Shown here in pieces: positions 1 to 7,760 of a stretch of DNA of 42,793 nt. Made by a program: the position numbers and the translations under genes. The DNA is taken from contig JAEWQF010000033.1 of the NCBI GenBank assembly GCA_023399295.1, forward strand, positions 1-42,793, written 5' to 3'. This stretch comes from Bacteroidota bacterium (lineage in GTDB: Bacteria > Bacteroidota > Bacteroidia > Bacteroidales > Dysgonomonadaceae). Numbering within the stretch: the first letter of the stretch is position 1; each line of letters starts with the position of its first letter. The notes below the pieces were generated by a model, which saw only the letters and a list, made by a program, of their open reading frames with translations, did not search any database and was not told the DNA's origin.

Positions 1-2
1 TG

Positions 3-557
3 CCGGTGCTGAAATCGCCATGGCTGATGTTTCATGTGGCGGTGATTGTGGCTGCCTACGGCTTTTTTGGCATCAGCTTTCTGCTGGGAATGACCAACCT
101 GCTGCTGATGAGTTTCCGGCATACCGGGGAGCAAATGAGCCTCCGCATCAGGGAACTGAGCATCATCAACAATCTCTCCCTGCTGTCAGGATTGGCACTG
201 ATGACCATCGGCACCTTCCTCGGAGCCGTCTGGGCCAATGAGTCATGGGGGAGATACTGGGGCTGGGATCCCAAGGAGACCTGGGCACTGATCACCGTCG
301 TGATCTACTCCATCGTCACTCACTTGCATCTGGTGAAACGGTGGCAGAGCGAATGGCTCTTCAATTTGCTCTCGGTGCTGGCTTTCTCCTCCGTGCTGAT
401 GACCTTTCTCGGAGTGAATTACTTCCTGAGCGGCATGCATTCATATGGTCAAACCGATACTTCATCCTCCGTTTTTCTTTATATTGCGGCTGCCTTTGTT
501 GCGGTCGGTATCCTGGGAGTTGTCTCTTACAGGAAAACAGTAAGCAATCAGTTGTAA
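3..557 (+). CDS. ccsA: Cytochrome c assembly protein CcsA/ResC-type, 3' part
   Basis: This is the C-terminal part (about 184 residues) of a polytopic membrane protein that handles haem during System II cytochrome c maturation. The 5' end lies outside the window: the frame is open to base 3, and the GTG at base 6 is probably internal. The diagnostic haem-handling WWD stretch is visible (WGRYWGWDPKETWALI). It is followed by conserved histidines (THLH, and GMHSYG near the end) and by about five hydrophobic segments, the last close to the C-terminus. In Bacteroidetes such genes often follow resB-like and nitrite reductase (nrf) genes; that context is outside the window and is inference. The family call is secure. 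Whether the full protein is a CcsB-CcsA fusion cannot be judged. Confidence 0.9.
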   Translation, partial: PVLKSPWLMFHVAVIVAAYGFFGISFLLGMTNLLLMSFRHTGEQMSLRIRELSIINNLSLLSGLALMTIGTFLGAVWANESWGRYWGWDPKETWALITVVIYSIVTHLHLVKRWQSEWLFNLLSVLAFSSVLMTFLGVNYFLSGMHSYGQTDTSSSVFLYIAAAFVAVGILGVVSYRKTVSNQL

Positions 558-589
558 ATATCTTTTCTCTATTGCTCGCCGGATAGTTC

Positions 590-874
590 ATGTTCCGGTG
601 GGATCAGTCATGCATCTAATTTGCCGGAATCGGACTGCCACTTTTTGATCTTGATAAGAGAGCACGGGCTATAGATGATCCTGAAATAGACCTTTTATTG
701 CTCGTATCTGATTCTTTACTATTTTTAATTTATTAGAACCATATTAGAGCCATATTAGAACGAGATACAGATATGAGGGCTCTCACTGAACCAGAATTGG
801 AAGATTATCAGCCAAAACAGGACGAGGAAGAGAAGTATCAACAATTATCCGGACGGAATAGAACGCTCAAATAG
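590..874 (+). pseudogene. Possible decayed small gene (two in-frame stops)
   Basis: From an ATG at 590 one frame runs to a TAG at 872-874, interrupted only by a TAA (617-619) and a TAG (734-736). The conceptual peptide looks protein-like: a segment with LFDLDKRARAIDDPEIDLL, then LERDTDMRALTEPELEDYQ, then an acidic and basic tail. The part after the second stop has its own ATG at 773 (33 codons). I recognise no family. A remnant of a mobile-element or nuclease-like gene is possible, but I cannot show it. The 11-bp tandem repeat at 731-763 lies across the second stop. This is the only structure I see in the gap between ccsA and the oxidoreductase, apart from a -7-like promoter element at its end. 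Confidence 0.25.
731..763. repeat. Three tandem copies of an 11-bp unit
   Basis: The units TATTAGAACCA, TATTAGAGCCA and TATTAGAACGA follow each other directly at 731-741, 742-752 and 753-763. Two positions vary. The unit length is not a multiple of three, so expansion would shift any reading frame through it. Confidence 0.7.
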
Positions 875-926
875 TCCAAGAGGACTAATAGACGGAAACT
901 TCTGTATCTGAATGAATGAAAAAGTA

Positions 927-934
927 TAACTTTG
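927..934 (+). promoter_or_regulatory. -7 element for the oxidoreductase gene
   Basis: TAACTTTG matches the Bacteroidetes -7 consensus TAnnTTTG. No good -33 TTTG is seen 19-21 nt upstream. Transcription from here would start near 941. That places the alternative ATG at 936 outside the transcript and supports translation from 999. Confidence 0.5.
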
Positions 935-998
935 GATGTCCGAACTCACTGTCTCTTTGGATGCGAAAATTGAATCACAAACTTACAAACATATCAAC

Positions 999-1982
999 AT
1001 GGTAAACTGGGGATTTATTGGTTGCGGAGATGTAACGGAAAAGAAAAGTGGTCCCGCATTCCGGAAGGTGGAAGGATCGGATGTGGTTGCAGTGATGCGG
1101 CGCGATGGTGATAAGGCGAGAGATTATGCACAGCGGCATGGCATTGGGAGATGGTATGACAACGCTGAGGCTCTCATCAACGATCCGCAGGTTGATGCGG
1201 TCTACGTGGCGACTCCTCCAGGATCGCATGCAGAATATGCAATTGCCGCCATGCGAGCCGGTAAGCCGGTATATGTGGAGAAGCCGATGGCTGCCACATG
1301 GGCTGAGTGCCGTGAGATGAATCGCGTATCGGAGGAGACAGGTGTACCTCTCTTTGTGGCTTATTACCGTCGCACGCTACCCTACTTCCTTCGGGTGAAA
1401 CAATTGATTGAGTCGGGTGTGCTGGGCGAGCTCTCAACCGTTGAGATACGATTTGCCACGCCACCGGGCAAAGGTGATTGTGACCCGCAACAACTGCCCT
1501 GGCGGGTGAAGAAAGAACTTGCCGGTGGCGGCTATTTTTACGACCTGGCATCGCATCAGCTCGATCTGCTTGATTTTCTCCTGGGAGAAATCACAGGGGC
1601 TGTGGGGTTCTCTTGCAACGTGGGTGGATTGTATGAAGTTGAGGACAGTGTTACGGCTGCATTTCGTTTCCCGTCGGGGCTGCCGGGTAGTGGCTCATGG
1701 AGTTTTGTTGCACCCTCAGACACTCGTTCCGACCAGATTCTTTTTACAGGTACAAAAGGAAAACTCACCTGTTCCACCTTCCTGTTCACCCCCATCCGTC
1801 TGGAGACAGCCCATGGGGTAGAAGAATTTATGGAGACGAATCCCGAGCACATCCAGTATTACCTGATTGAGAGCATTGTCAACTACCTCAACGGGAAAGG
1901 GGAGATGCCGGTAAGCAGGGGGAGCACTGCTGCCCGTACCAACCGGATTATGGAAATCATCTTGAGTAAGATGCCCGGGTAA
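999..1982 (+). CDS. Gfo/Idh/MocA family oxidoreductase
   Basis: A 327-residue NAD(P)-dependent dehydrogenase of the glucose-fructose oxidoreductase/inositol dehydrogenase family, presumably cytosolic and acting on a sugar or polyol. The N-terminus carries the Rossmann fold (GFIGCGDV). The family EKP motif is present (VYVEKPMA), followed by the C-terminal sheet domain with the active-site pattern GGGYFYDLASHQLDLLDF, where Asp and His are the usual catalytic pair. I chose the ATG at 999 because it gives the usual MVNWGFIG start. The in-frame ATG at 936 would add 21 residues that look non-homologous, and it lies at or before the predicted transcription start. The gene converges on the porin gene with a gap of only 9 bp. 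Substrate is unknown. Confidence 0.88.
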   Translation: MVNWGFIGCGDVTEKKSGPAFRKVEGSDVVAVMRRDGDKARDYAQRHGIGRWYDNAEALINDPQVDAVYVATPPGSHAEYAIAAMRAGKPVYVEKPMAATWAECREMNRVSEETGVPLFVAYYRRTLPYFLRVKQLIESGVLGELSTVEIRFATPPGKGDCDPQQLPWRVKKELAGGGYFYDLASHQLDLLDFLLGEITGAVGFSCNVGGLYEVEDSVTAAFRFPSGLPGSGSWSFVAPSDTRSDQILFTGTKGKLTCSTFLFTPIRLETAHGVEEFMETNPEHIQYYLIESIVNYLNGKGEMPVSRGSTAARTNRIMEIILSKMPG

Positions 1983-1991
1983 ATATTCTTT

Positions 1992-3287
1992 TCAGAATCT
2001 ACTCTTAAAGATTACCGGATTGATGGTGAGACTCACGTAGGCCCAGTCTTGCCATGCATCGGGGTTGCCCGCAACACCCTTGGCAATCGGCATCGCATCA
2101 GTGGCCAGCATGAATGAGTATCCTCCTTCCAGCATGAAATATTTCCGGATGGGATAGGTGAAGGTGAAGTCGATCTCAGAACCGAGTGCTTTCTTCATCG
2201 CTCCCTCCACGTCTATTTGCCGGGGAGCGGTGAAGTTGTGATAACGCATGTCAAGACCCAGCTTCTTGCCTGCTTTCCAGCGAAGGCCAAGGTATTTGTC
2301 CCAAACGCCATAATAATCGTATCCCTTGAAATAATCCATAGACCCCATGAAGGAGTGGTTGGAGCGGTAGAGCAGGTCCATCCGTGTAACTTTCTCACTA
2401 TCGGGATCCTGTCCGGGGTGGAATTCAGTGCCTCCGTAGAGCGAGAAGCGTGGTGAGAGTGTATAACCTCCCCGCAGTGCCAGCATGTAGGCATTTACTT
2501 TTTCGTTAAGCCGGTTGGTGCCGACTTGGTAGTATGCTGTCCCCATGATCTGCCAGAGATCATTTTTGAATCCGATGTTGCTGCCCATGGTCTGCATGTA
2601 TACTTTATCTGAATGAAGCGGATCGGCAATAGGATCGGCAGTCTCGAATCCCAGGTTGATGAAAAGTGCCGAAGCTGTGAATCCTGTCGGGTTGCGGTAC
2701 TGGTACCAGATCGTCTGCATATTTTGATAGGGTTGGCCGGTTGCCTCGTAGAAAGTGCCTTCATTGGTTTTTTCGCGCGATTGGTTGTAGGCAAGGATTA
2801 AATGCAGCTTGTTGTGATTGTTCTCATACCCCATCTTCAAGGCGTCATGCCAGATTCCGGTGGGGGTCCAGCTTGATTCTGAAAGGATTCGTCCGTCGTC
2901 GTAGCTGAGCGATTGTCTTCCTATTTTTGCGAAGTAGCCGTTATGGGTGAGTTGTGCCCATGCTTCATGCATGGTGAAACGGGCACCCTCACTGTCGTTC
3001 TGTTTCTTCTGTCCCCACACTGAGATCTCCTGGGCAGCCATGCGTGCCGAAAGGAACCCATTGTCGAAGTTAAGTCCCACTCGGGCTCGGTTTGATATGA
3101 AGGAGGAAGCCTTGTCATCCTCCTGACGGGGATAGGCATAGCCATGACGGTATTCAAAACGGGGCCGAAGATTGAGGTCGACCGACACTTCTCCGCTCGT
3201 TTCTTCTGTTTGCGCATGGAGTGGAGCTGTTACCATCAGAGTGATAAGCAAGATGCTGTTTACAAATACTTTGGAACCCATATTCAT
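1992..3287 (-). CDS. Alginate-export-family outer-membrane porin
   Basis: A 431-residue predicted outer-membrane beta-barrel with a clear N-terminal signal peptide (hydrophobic core about residues 8-22, likely cut after PLHA). After it come RPRFEYRHGY and SNRARVGLNF, then alternating amphipathic strands such as FAKIGRQSLSYDDGRIL, which are hallmarks of the alginate-export/AlgE-like porin family common in Bacteroidetes. It ends in a strand (INPVIFKSRF) with a terminal Phe, as barrels do. It probably conducts a small solute or an anionic sugar; the substrate is not visible. It is a single-gene unit with a -7 box 36 bp upstream of the start. The ATG two codons downstream (third residue) is an equally good start. 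Confidence 0.82.
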   Translation of the reverse strand: MNMGSKVFVNSILLITLMVTAPLHAQTEETSGEVSVDLNLRPRFEYRHGYAYPRQEDDKASSFISNRARVGLNFDNGFLSARMAAQEISVWGQKKQNDSEGARFTMHEAWAQLTHNGYFAKIGRQSLSYDDGRILSESSWTPTGIWHDALKMGYENNHNKLHLILAYNQSREKTNEGTFYEATGQPYQNMQTIWYQYRNPTGFTASALFINLGFETADPIADPLHSDKVYMQTMGSNIGFKNDLWQIMGTAYYQVGTNRLNEKVNAYMLALRGGYTLSPRFSLYGGTEFHPGQDPDSEKVTRMDLLYRSNHSFMGSMDYFKGYDYYGVWDKYLGLRWKAGKKLGLDMRYHNFTAPRQIDVEGAMKKALGSEIDFTFTYPIRKYFMLEGGYSFMLATDAMPIAKGVAGNPDAWQDWAYVSLTINPVIFKSRF

Positions 3288-3322
3288 TTCAATTGATGTT
3301 ATCTCCCGAATTGGAGTGGCTT

Positions 3323-3330
3323 CAAAGATA
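3323..3330 (-). promoter_or_regulatory. -7 element for the porin gene
   Basis: Read on the minus strand, TATCTTTG fits the TAnnTTTG consensus. It would start transcription near 3316, giving a leader of about 29 nt before the ATG at 3287. No clear -33 TTTG is present. Confidence 0.5.
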
Positions 3331-3388
3331 GAAAAATTTGATAGAAAAGAAATCTTTTATTGCAAAAAGCAGGTGAGAAATGAATTAC

Positions 3389-4294
3389 TTACAGGGAACC
3401 TTCCTCCGCTTTTTTCTTCTTCCAGATCTGCCATGAGTTGACCAGGTTTTGCCAGAGCACATATAATCCCGGCCCAAGTGTTGCAAGAGGATTGAGATAG
3501 GTTTGCGTGAGCCAGATAGCAAGCACTGTGTTTTTCTGACCCAGGCTTTGACCTCCGGCAACGGTACGTCCGTAGCGTCGTCCGATTTTTCTGCCGAAGA
3601 AGAACTGCGCCAGGCAGATCACCAGTGAGACACCGGCGATGACCGCTTCCAGGGTGTAGTTTCCGTCATCCTGCATCTTCACGTACTGGGTCACGTTGCC
3701 AATCACCACCGTGAGGGCGGCAGCCCATAAATAAAAAGAGAGGATCTGTGCGGAATAGATTCTCCGGTGTAGTGCCGGCGCGCCCTTTCGGATGATGAAC
3801 GCCACAAGAAATGGCACTACGAGGATGGGCATCACACTGAGGAGGATATGCCAGAAGGTGGCCCCGAAGGAGATATTGTGACCGCTTTCCCCTACAAGTG
3901 AGAGGAAGAGTGGCGCGATGAATGCCACTGAGAGGTTGCTTACGATGGCGTAGGCAGCCGTTACCGAGATACTGCCTCCCAGGATGCCGGCAACTACCGG
4001 GGCTGAGGTAGCAGTGGCTGTCAGCACGCAGATCATTGCCGCCTGTGCAAGCACCTCGCTGAACGGACGCAGGGCCAGGTAGATCAATGCACTTCCCCCG
4101 TACTGGATGGCCAACAAGATATAATGAAAACGGGTAAGCCTAATGTCTGCCCATTGCACACGCGTGTAGGTGATGAAAAGCATCAGGGCCAGCAACCAAG
4201 GGATGATGGGAGAGAGAATGGAGAGTTGACGATGAAAGGTAATACCCAATAGCATGGCGACCGGAAGCAGGTATTTCTCGAGATACTTCTGCAT
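3389..4294 (-). CDS. Bile acid:sodium symporter (BASS) family transporter
   Basis: A 301-residue inner-membrane protein with about nine to ten hydrophobic helices. It matches the BASS family: a conserved small-residue crossover region (ATATSAPVVAGILGGSISVTA is in its middle) and a typical end (NPLATLGPGLYVLWQNLVNSWQ). Family members import organic acids such as bile acids, pantoate or keto acids with sodium. The substrate here is not known. Its ATG lies one base after the stop of the upstream secreted esterase, so the two are almost certainly co-translated in the yicC-gmk operon. That suggests the transporter may take up an acid released by the esterase, which is inference. Confidence 0.85.
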   Translation of the reverse strand: MQKYLEKYLLPVAMLLGITFHRQLSILSPIIPWLLALMLFITYTRVQWADIRLTRFHYILLAIQYGGSALIYLALRPFSEVLAQAAMICVLTATATSAPVVAGILGGSISVTAAYAIVSNLSVAFIAPLFLSLVGESGHNISFGATFWHILLSVMPILVVPFLVAFIIRKGAPALHRRIYSAQILSFYLWAAALTVVIGNVTQYVKMQDDGNYTLEAVIAGVSLVICLAQFFFGRKIGRRYGRTVAGGQSLGQKNTVLAIWLTQTYLNPLATLGPGLYVLWQNLVNSWQIWKKKKAEEGSL

Positions 4295-4295
4295 A

Positions 4296-5219
4296 TCAGT
4301 CGTAATAGTTTGCAGGTGTAGAGGAGGTGTCTGATTGCCGCAACAGGTCTTTGTGGTGGATCTCGGTCATCCATTGTTTGCGGTCGAGAACCAAATCGTT
4401 GATGAACTGTTCGATTTCCGGCAGGTACTCTCCCATCGGATACTCCGACACTTCGTGACCCACATCTTTTATGCTGTAAAAGGTGAAGGGGTAACGTTCC
4501 CGTGCAAAACGTTTCACCAGCTGCCGGCTACCATACATGCCCAGGTGAAACAGTCCTGTTTTGTTGTAGGGTACCAACCGGTCGGCAGTGCCGTGAAAAA
4601 AGAGGGTGGGGGCAGGTGTTTTTTTGTATGTCGGCAGTCCTTCTTTGCTAAAAATCCCCCCGGCGAAGGAGATGACGCCGGCATAGCGGAACGACTCCGG
4701 TAAATCTTTCGCCAGTGGTTGGCTGTTTTGTTTCAAATAGTCGGCCTGAAGCACCGTAATGGCACCGGCACTCGATCCACTGATGATGAAGAGCGAGGGA
4801 TCAATCTGCAGCTCATCGGCATGCTCAAGCAGGTAACCGGTAGCTGAGTAAAGATCTTCTACTGCGAGGTGGATGGCGTTGAGCAGCGGCTTAAAGTTGA
4901 GCATGCCGGGTGCCTTTTCTCCCTTCATGCCCAGGCGGTAATCAATGGCAGCCACTGTGAAGCCCTTTTCTGCGAAATAATGGTAGTAAGGGAGGTAAAG
5001 GTCTGCATCACGTTCTCCTTCCTTGAAACCCCCACCGAAAACAAAAATCAGACAAGGCTGGGGCAGGATCGAGGCAGAGTCGCTACGGTAAAGATCCATC
5101 ATCAGCTCGACACCTTCATTTACGGCGAAGAGACGGGTCTCCTTCTCCACGGTGGCTGCTGTGACAGCCACAGCTGTCAACAGGAGGAGGTAGAGTGGGA
5201 GAATTCTTTTAAGCAACAT
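4296..5219 (-). CDS. Secreted alpha/beta-hydrolase (esterase)
   Basis: A 307-residue hydrolase with an N-terminal signal peptide (hydrophobic residues about 6-21), so probably periplasmic. The oxyanion region reads FVFGGGFKEG (about 59-68). The nucleophile elbow is GSSAG with Ser150. The acid is likely the Asp in GTADRLVPYN and the base the His in DVGHEVSEY, completing the Ser-Asp-His triad of carboxylesterases. The start codon overlaps the gmk stop by one base (TAATG), and the BASS transporter follows at once. The natural ester is unknown. Calling it a carboxylesterase rather than an acylpeptidase rests on length and the GGG loop. Confidence 0.82.
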   Translation of the reverse strand: MLLKRILPLYLLLLTAVAVTAATVEKETRLFAVNEGVELMMDLYRSDSASILPQPCLIFVFGGGFKEGERDADLYLPYYHYFAEKGFTVAAIDYRLGMKGEKAPGMLNFKPLLNAIHLAVEDLYSATGYLLEHADELQIDPSLFIISGSSAGAITVLQADYLKQNSQPLAKDLPESFRYAGVISFAGGIFSKEGLPTYKKTPAPTLFFHGTADRLVPYNKTGLFHLGMYGSRQLVKRFARERYPFTFYSIKDVGHEVSEYPMGEYLPEIEQFINDLVLDRKQWMTEIHHKDLLRQSDTSSTPANYYD

Positions 5220-5785
5220 TATTTCTGGTTGATAAAATCAGTAACCAAATTCAATATTTCAGTCTTGGCCCTGTCATAGTCGTCGTTACAGACAGTCACG
5301 TCAAATTGAGGGGCGAAGCTCATCTCATATTCAGCTTTGGCAAGTCTGTTTTCAATCACTTCCGGGGAATCTGTTCCTCTTTTTTCAAGCCGTTCACGCA
5401 GCACCTCCACGGAGGGGGGCATGACGAAGATGCTCAGTGCTTGTTCACCGTAAATCTTCTTGATGTTGACCCCACCAACACAATCCACGTCGAAGACCAC
5501 ATTGTTGCCCTGAGCCAGGATACGGTCTACTTCACTTTTGAGGGTTCCATAGAATTTGTCGGTGTAGACCTCTTCGTATTCGAGGAAATCGTTGCGTGCA
5601 ATCCGCTTACGGAATTCGTCGGGAGTCAGGAAATAATACTCTTTCCCATCTTTTTCTTCTCCCCGGGGTGCACGACTCGTGGCAGAGATCGAAAACCGGA
5701 GGTTCAGTCGCTGCGACAACAGGTAGCGGACCAGCGTAGACTTGCCTGCTCCTGAGGGTGCAGAGAAAATGATCAGTTTGGCCAT
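5219..5785 (-). CDS. gmk: Guanylate kinase
   Basis: A 188-residue cytosolic kinase that phosphorylates GMP to GDP with ATP. The P-loop is at the start (FSAPSGAGKST, about residues 7-17), followed by the GMP-binding segment (SISATSRAPRGEEKDGKEYYF) and by DVDCVGGVNIKK and the LID region RLEKRGTDSPEVIENRL. Length is normal for the family. It follows yicC by 46 bp, a common Bacteroidetes pairing, and overlaps the next gene by one base. Here an esterase and a transporter follow it. As I recall, nadD often sits there in related genomes, but I cannot check that here. Confidence 0.97.
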   Translation of the reverse strand: MAKLIIFSAPSGAGKSTLVRYLLSQRLNLRFSISATSRAPRGEEKDGKEYYFLTPDEFRKRIARNDFLEYEEVYTDKFYGTLKSEVDRILAQGNNVVFDVDCVGGVNIKKIYGEQALSIFVMPPSVEVLRERLEKRGTDSPEVIENRLAKAEYEMSFAPQFDVTVCNDDYDRAKTEILNLVTDFINQK

Positions 5786-5831
5786 CGTAGGTCTGTTTTT
5801 GTAACCTGAACTCCCGGAAGTTGTAATTCAG

Positions 5832-6704
5832 TTACAATACGTTCAATATTTGTTCTTTAATTTGTTCCAGCTCATCTTTCATCTGAACCACGATGCGTTG
5901 CATCCCCGACTGGTTTGATTTGGAACCGAGTGTATTGATCTCCCGCCCTATTTCCTGGGCGATGAATCCCAGCTTTTTCCCTTGTGAGCTCTCCTCGTGC
6001 AGTGTCTCGGTGAAGTAATCGAGGTGATGAGCCAGGCGGGTCTTCTCCTCGTTGACATCGAGTTTCTCGAGGTAATAAATCATCTCCTGTTCGAGACGGT
6101 TGCGGTCAACCTCCACCCCTTCCAGATTGGCAAGCGCTTCGTAGAGACGACTCTTGACCTTTTCCGTCCGTTCTGCTTCGAATGGTTCCACTGCAGCCAA
6201 CAGTGCGCGGATAGAAGCAATCTTACCGGTCAACACCTGCTGTAACATCTCTCCCTCCTGCTGACGGAAACGGTTCAGCTCTTCCAGTGCTTCACCGATT
6301 GCTTTTTCGATACCCAGCCACTCCTCCTCGGTGAGTGTCTCATTTTCCTGCTTCATCACATCCGGCAATCGGAGCAATACCGAGAACCAGTCGTCCGGTG
6401 TATCCACACCCATCTCTGAAGCCAGGGCAGTGAGCTCACGGTGATATTGGCGCAGTATGTAAGGATCAATCTTTGATGTCACGTCACGTGCGATCAGATC
6501 CACATTCATTGTCAGATCCACCTTACCCCTTTCCAGGCGCCTTGAGAGCATGTTGCGAAGGATCAGCTCCTTCTCGCGGTATACGGAAGGTATGCGGGTT
6601 GAGAGATCAAACTGCTTGCTGTTTAAAGACCTTATTTCAATAGTGATTCTTTTGTTTGGCAGTTCGGCTACAGCCTTTCCATACCCGGTCATTGAGTGTG
6701 TCAT
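5832..6704 (-). CDS. yicC: YicC/YloC family endoribonuclease
   Basis: A 290-residue member of the YicC family, stress-linked proteins reported to act as endoribonucleases. The family's opening MTHSMTGYGKA is present, and the conserved C-terminus reads ESSQGKKLGFIAQEIGREINTLGSK followed by IVVQMKDELEQIKEQ, rich in predicted coiled coil. I set the start at 6704 because the family begins MTxSMTGYG. The frame is open upstream to an ATG at 6773, which would add 23 basic residues not seen in the family. A -7 box lies 122 bp upstream, giving a leader of about 115 nt. First gene of the yicC-gmk-esterase-BASS operon. Confidence 0.92.
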   Translation of the reverse strand: MTHSMTGYGKAVAELPNKRITIEIRSLNSKQFDLSTRIPSVYREKELILRNMLSRRLERGKVDLTMNVDLIARDVTSKIDPYILRQYHRELTALASEMGVDTPDDWFSVLLRLPDVMKQENETLTEEEWLGIEKAIGEALEELNRFRQQEGEMLQQVLTGKIASIRALLAAVEPFEAERTEKVKSRLYEALANLEGVEVDRNRLEQEMIYYLEKLDVNEEKTRLAHHLDYFTETLHEESSQGKKLGFIAQEIGREINTLGSKSNQSGMQRIVVQMKDELEQIKEQILNVL

Positions 6705-6825
6705 TGTTCCTCTTATCAGTCGTTTCAGTATCATTGAGTCGCCATCGCTCCTCGATTTCTCAGTTCCAGCCATGGCATCGCAAACAACCTTTACTCAGCC
6801 CATCGGCGCAACGAAACAGATGCTG

Positions 6826-6833
6826 CAAAGGTA
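6826..6833 (-). promoter_or_regulatory. -7 element for the yicC operon
   Basis: On the minus strand TACCTTTG fits TAnnTTTG exactly. It lies in the gap between the phosphatidyltransferase stop and yicC, so yicC can be transcribed on its own with a leader of about 115 nt. The -33 region is not convincing. Confidence 0.5.
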
Positions 6834-6867
6834 GCATTTATTTTGGCAAAAACGATGAGCGGGAAGA

Positions 6868-7593
6868 TCAGGCATTCTCCATGCGTTTTGTCTTCTTCTC
6901 TTTTTCTTTGGCCTGTCGCTCCTGTTTGTCACGGTGATCGGCCAGGATCAACAGCTTCCGCGTTTCAGCAAAATTGGAGATCAGGATAAAGAGACAGGCA
7001 GCAGTAGCGAGGTACTGAATTGTTCCAGGCAGGAACACCTCAACTGTGATGATCGTGGAAAGTAGTAACCGCACCTCGGTGGGGCCAAAGATGCCAGAGT
7101 CGATTGAATATTGTCCCCCTATCTTGTAGCGCAACTGCGCGGTGATCATCTCCCATCCGTACAGGACCACAAACATGAATCCGGCGTACTTCCAAATTCC
7201 CGGTGCGTAGATGGTGAATCCCAAACCGATGAGAATGGTGCCGATCCAGTCTACCGTCACATCGAGCGAGAACCCATACCATTTACGAGGGGTATTGCGA
7301 TAGTATGCCAACCGTCCGTCAAGTGAGTCGCCGAACCAGTTGATGAAGAATCCGAGGAGTGATACCAGTAGCCAGTATCGACTCAGGGTGGCACCCATCA
7401 CGAAGCTGGCTGCCACCATCAGGTTACCCACTGAACCGATGGCCGTGAGCCCGTCGGAGGAGATCCAGGAGGGAATTTTCTGAACCAGGAAGGCAATCGT
7501 TTTCTGCTCCCACGCACGGAGGATGTTGGTCCTTTGGCGATCGGTGGCAATGAGTCTGAGCGACTTGACCATGTTCTTTTTTGATGTATTCAT
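6868..7593 (-). CDS. CDP-alcohol phosphatidyltransferase family membrane protein
   Basis: A 241-residue membrane enzyme of the family that joins a CDP-activated lipid or alcohol to a hydroxyl acceptor in phospholipid synthesis. The metal-binding signature is present: Asp89, Asp92-Gly93, Ala96, Gly107, Asp111, Asp115 in the order D-x2-DG-x2-A-x10-G-x3-D-x3-D. The Arg that usually follows the Ala is Tyr97. About five to six hydrophobic helices surround it, and the C-terminus is a highly charged tail of about 25 residues (Lys/Glu rich). I placed the start at the ATG at 7593, just after a -7 box at 7628-7635. The longer frame to 7698 reads through the promoter. The acceptor is unknown. Confidence 0.82.
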   Translation of the reverse strand: MNTSKKNMVKSLRLIATDRQRTNILRAWEQKTIAFLVQKIPSWISSDGLTAIGSVGNLMVAASFVMGATLSRYWLLVSLLGFFINWFGDSLDGRLAYYRNTPRKWYGFSLDVTVDWIGTILIGLGFTIYAPGIWKYAGFMFVVLYGWEMITAQLRYKIGGQYSIDSGIFGPTEVRLLLSTIITVEVFLPGTIQYLATAACLFILISNFAETRKLLILADHRDKQERQAKEKEKKTKRMENA

Positions 7594-7627
7594 CTCCGTC
7601 ACTATTATTTGATTTTCTATCCTGTTA

Positions 7628-7635
7628 CAAATGTA
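7628..7635 (-). promoter_or_regulatory. -7 element for the CDP-alcohol transferase gene
   Basis: On the minus strand TACATTTG fits TAnnTTTG. It lies inside the longest open frame of the gene and would start transcription near 7622, about 28 nt before the ATG at 7593. This is the reason for choosing that start. Confidence 0.5.
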
Positions 7636-7703
7636 ACCATTAAATTTTATGTTTCGAATTTGTTTCAAAAAAAAACTGAGCCGGCATGCCCTATACACCC
7701 ATC

Positions 7704-7736
7704 AAAAAAAAAGCCGACTTCTGTTGAAGCCGGCTT
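7704..7736 (-). terminator. Rho-independent terminator of rprX-rprY
   Basis: On the minus strand, a hairpin with stem AAGCCG-x-CTTC, loop of four, and the matching arm (7711-7736, one mismatch) runs into nine consecutive U residues (7704-7712). It lies 25 bp after the rprY stop. Confidence 0.9.
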
Positions 7737-7760
7737 AATATGTCGAATGAAAATTGCTGT

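Noticed and set aside
580..602. CCGGA...TCCGG inverted repeat after ccsA
   Set aside because: Five-base stem with a ten-base loop and no U tract, so not a terminator.
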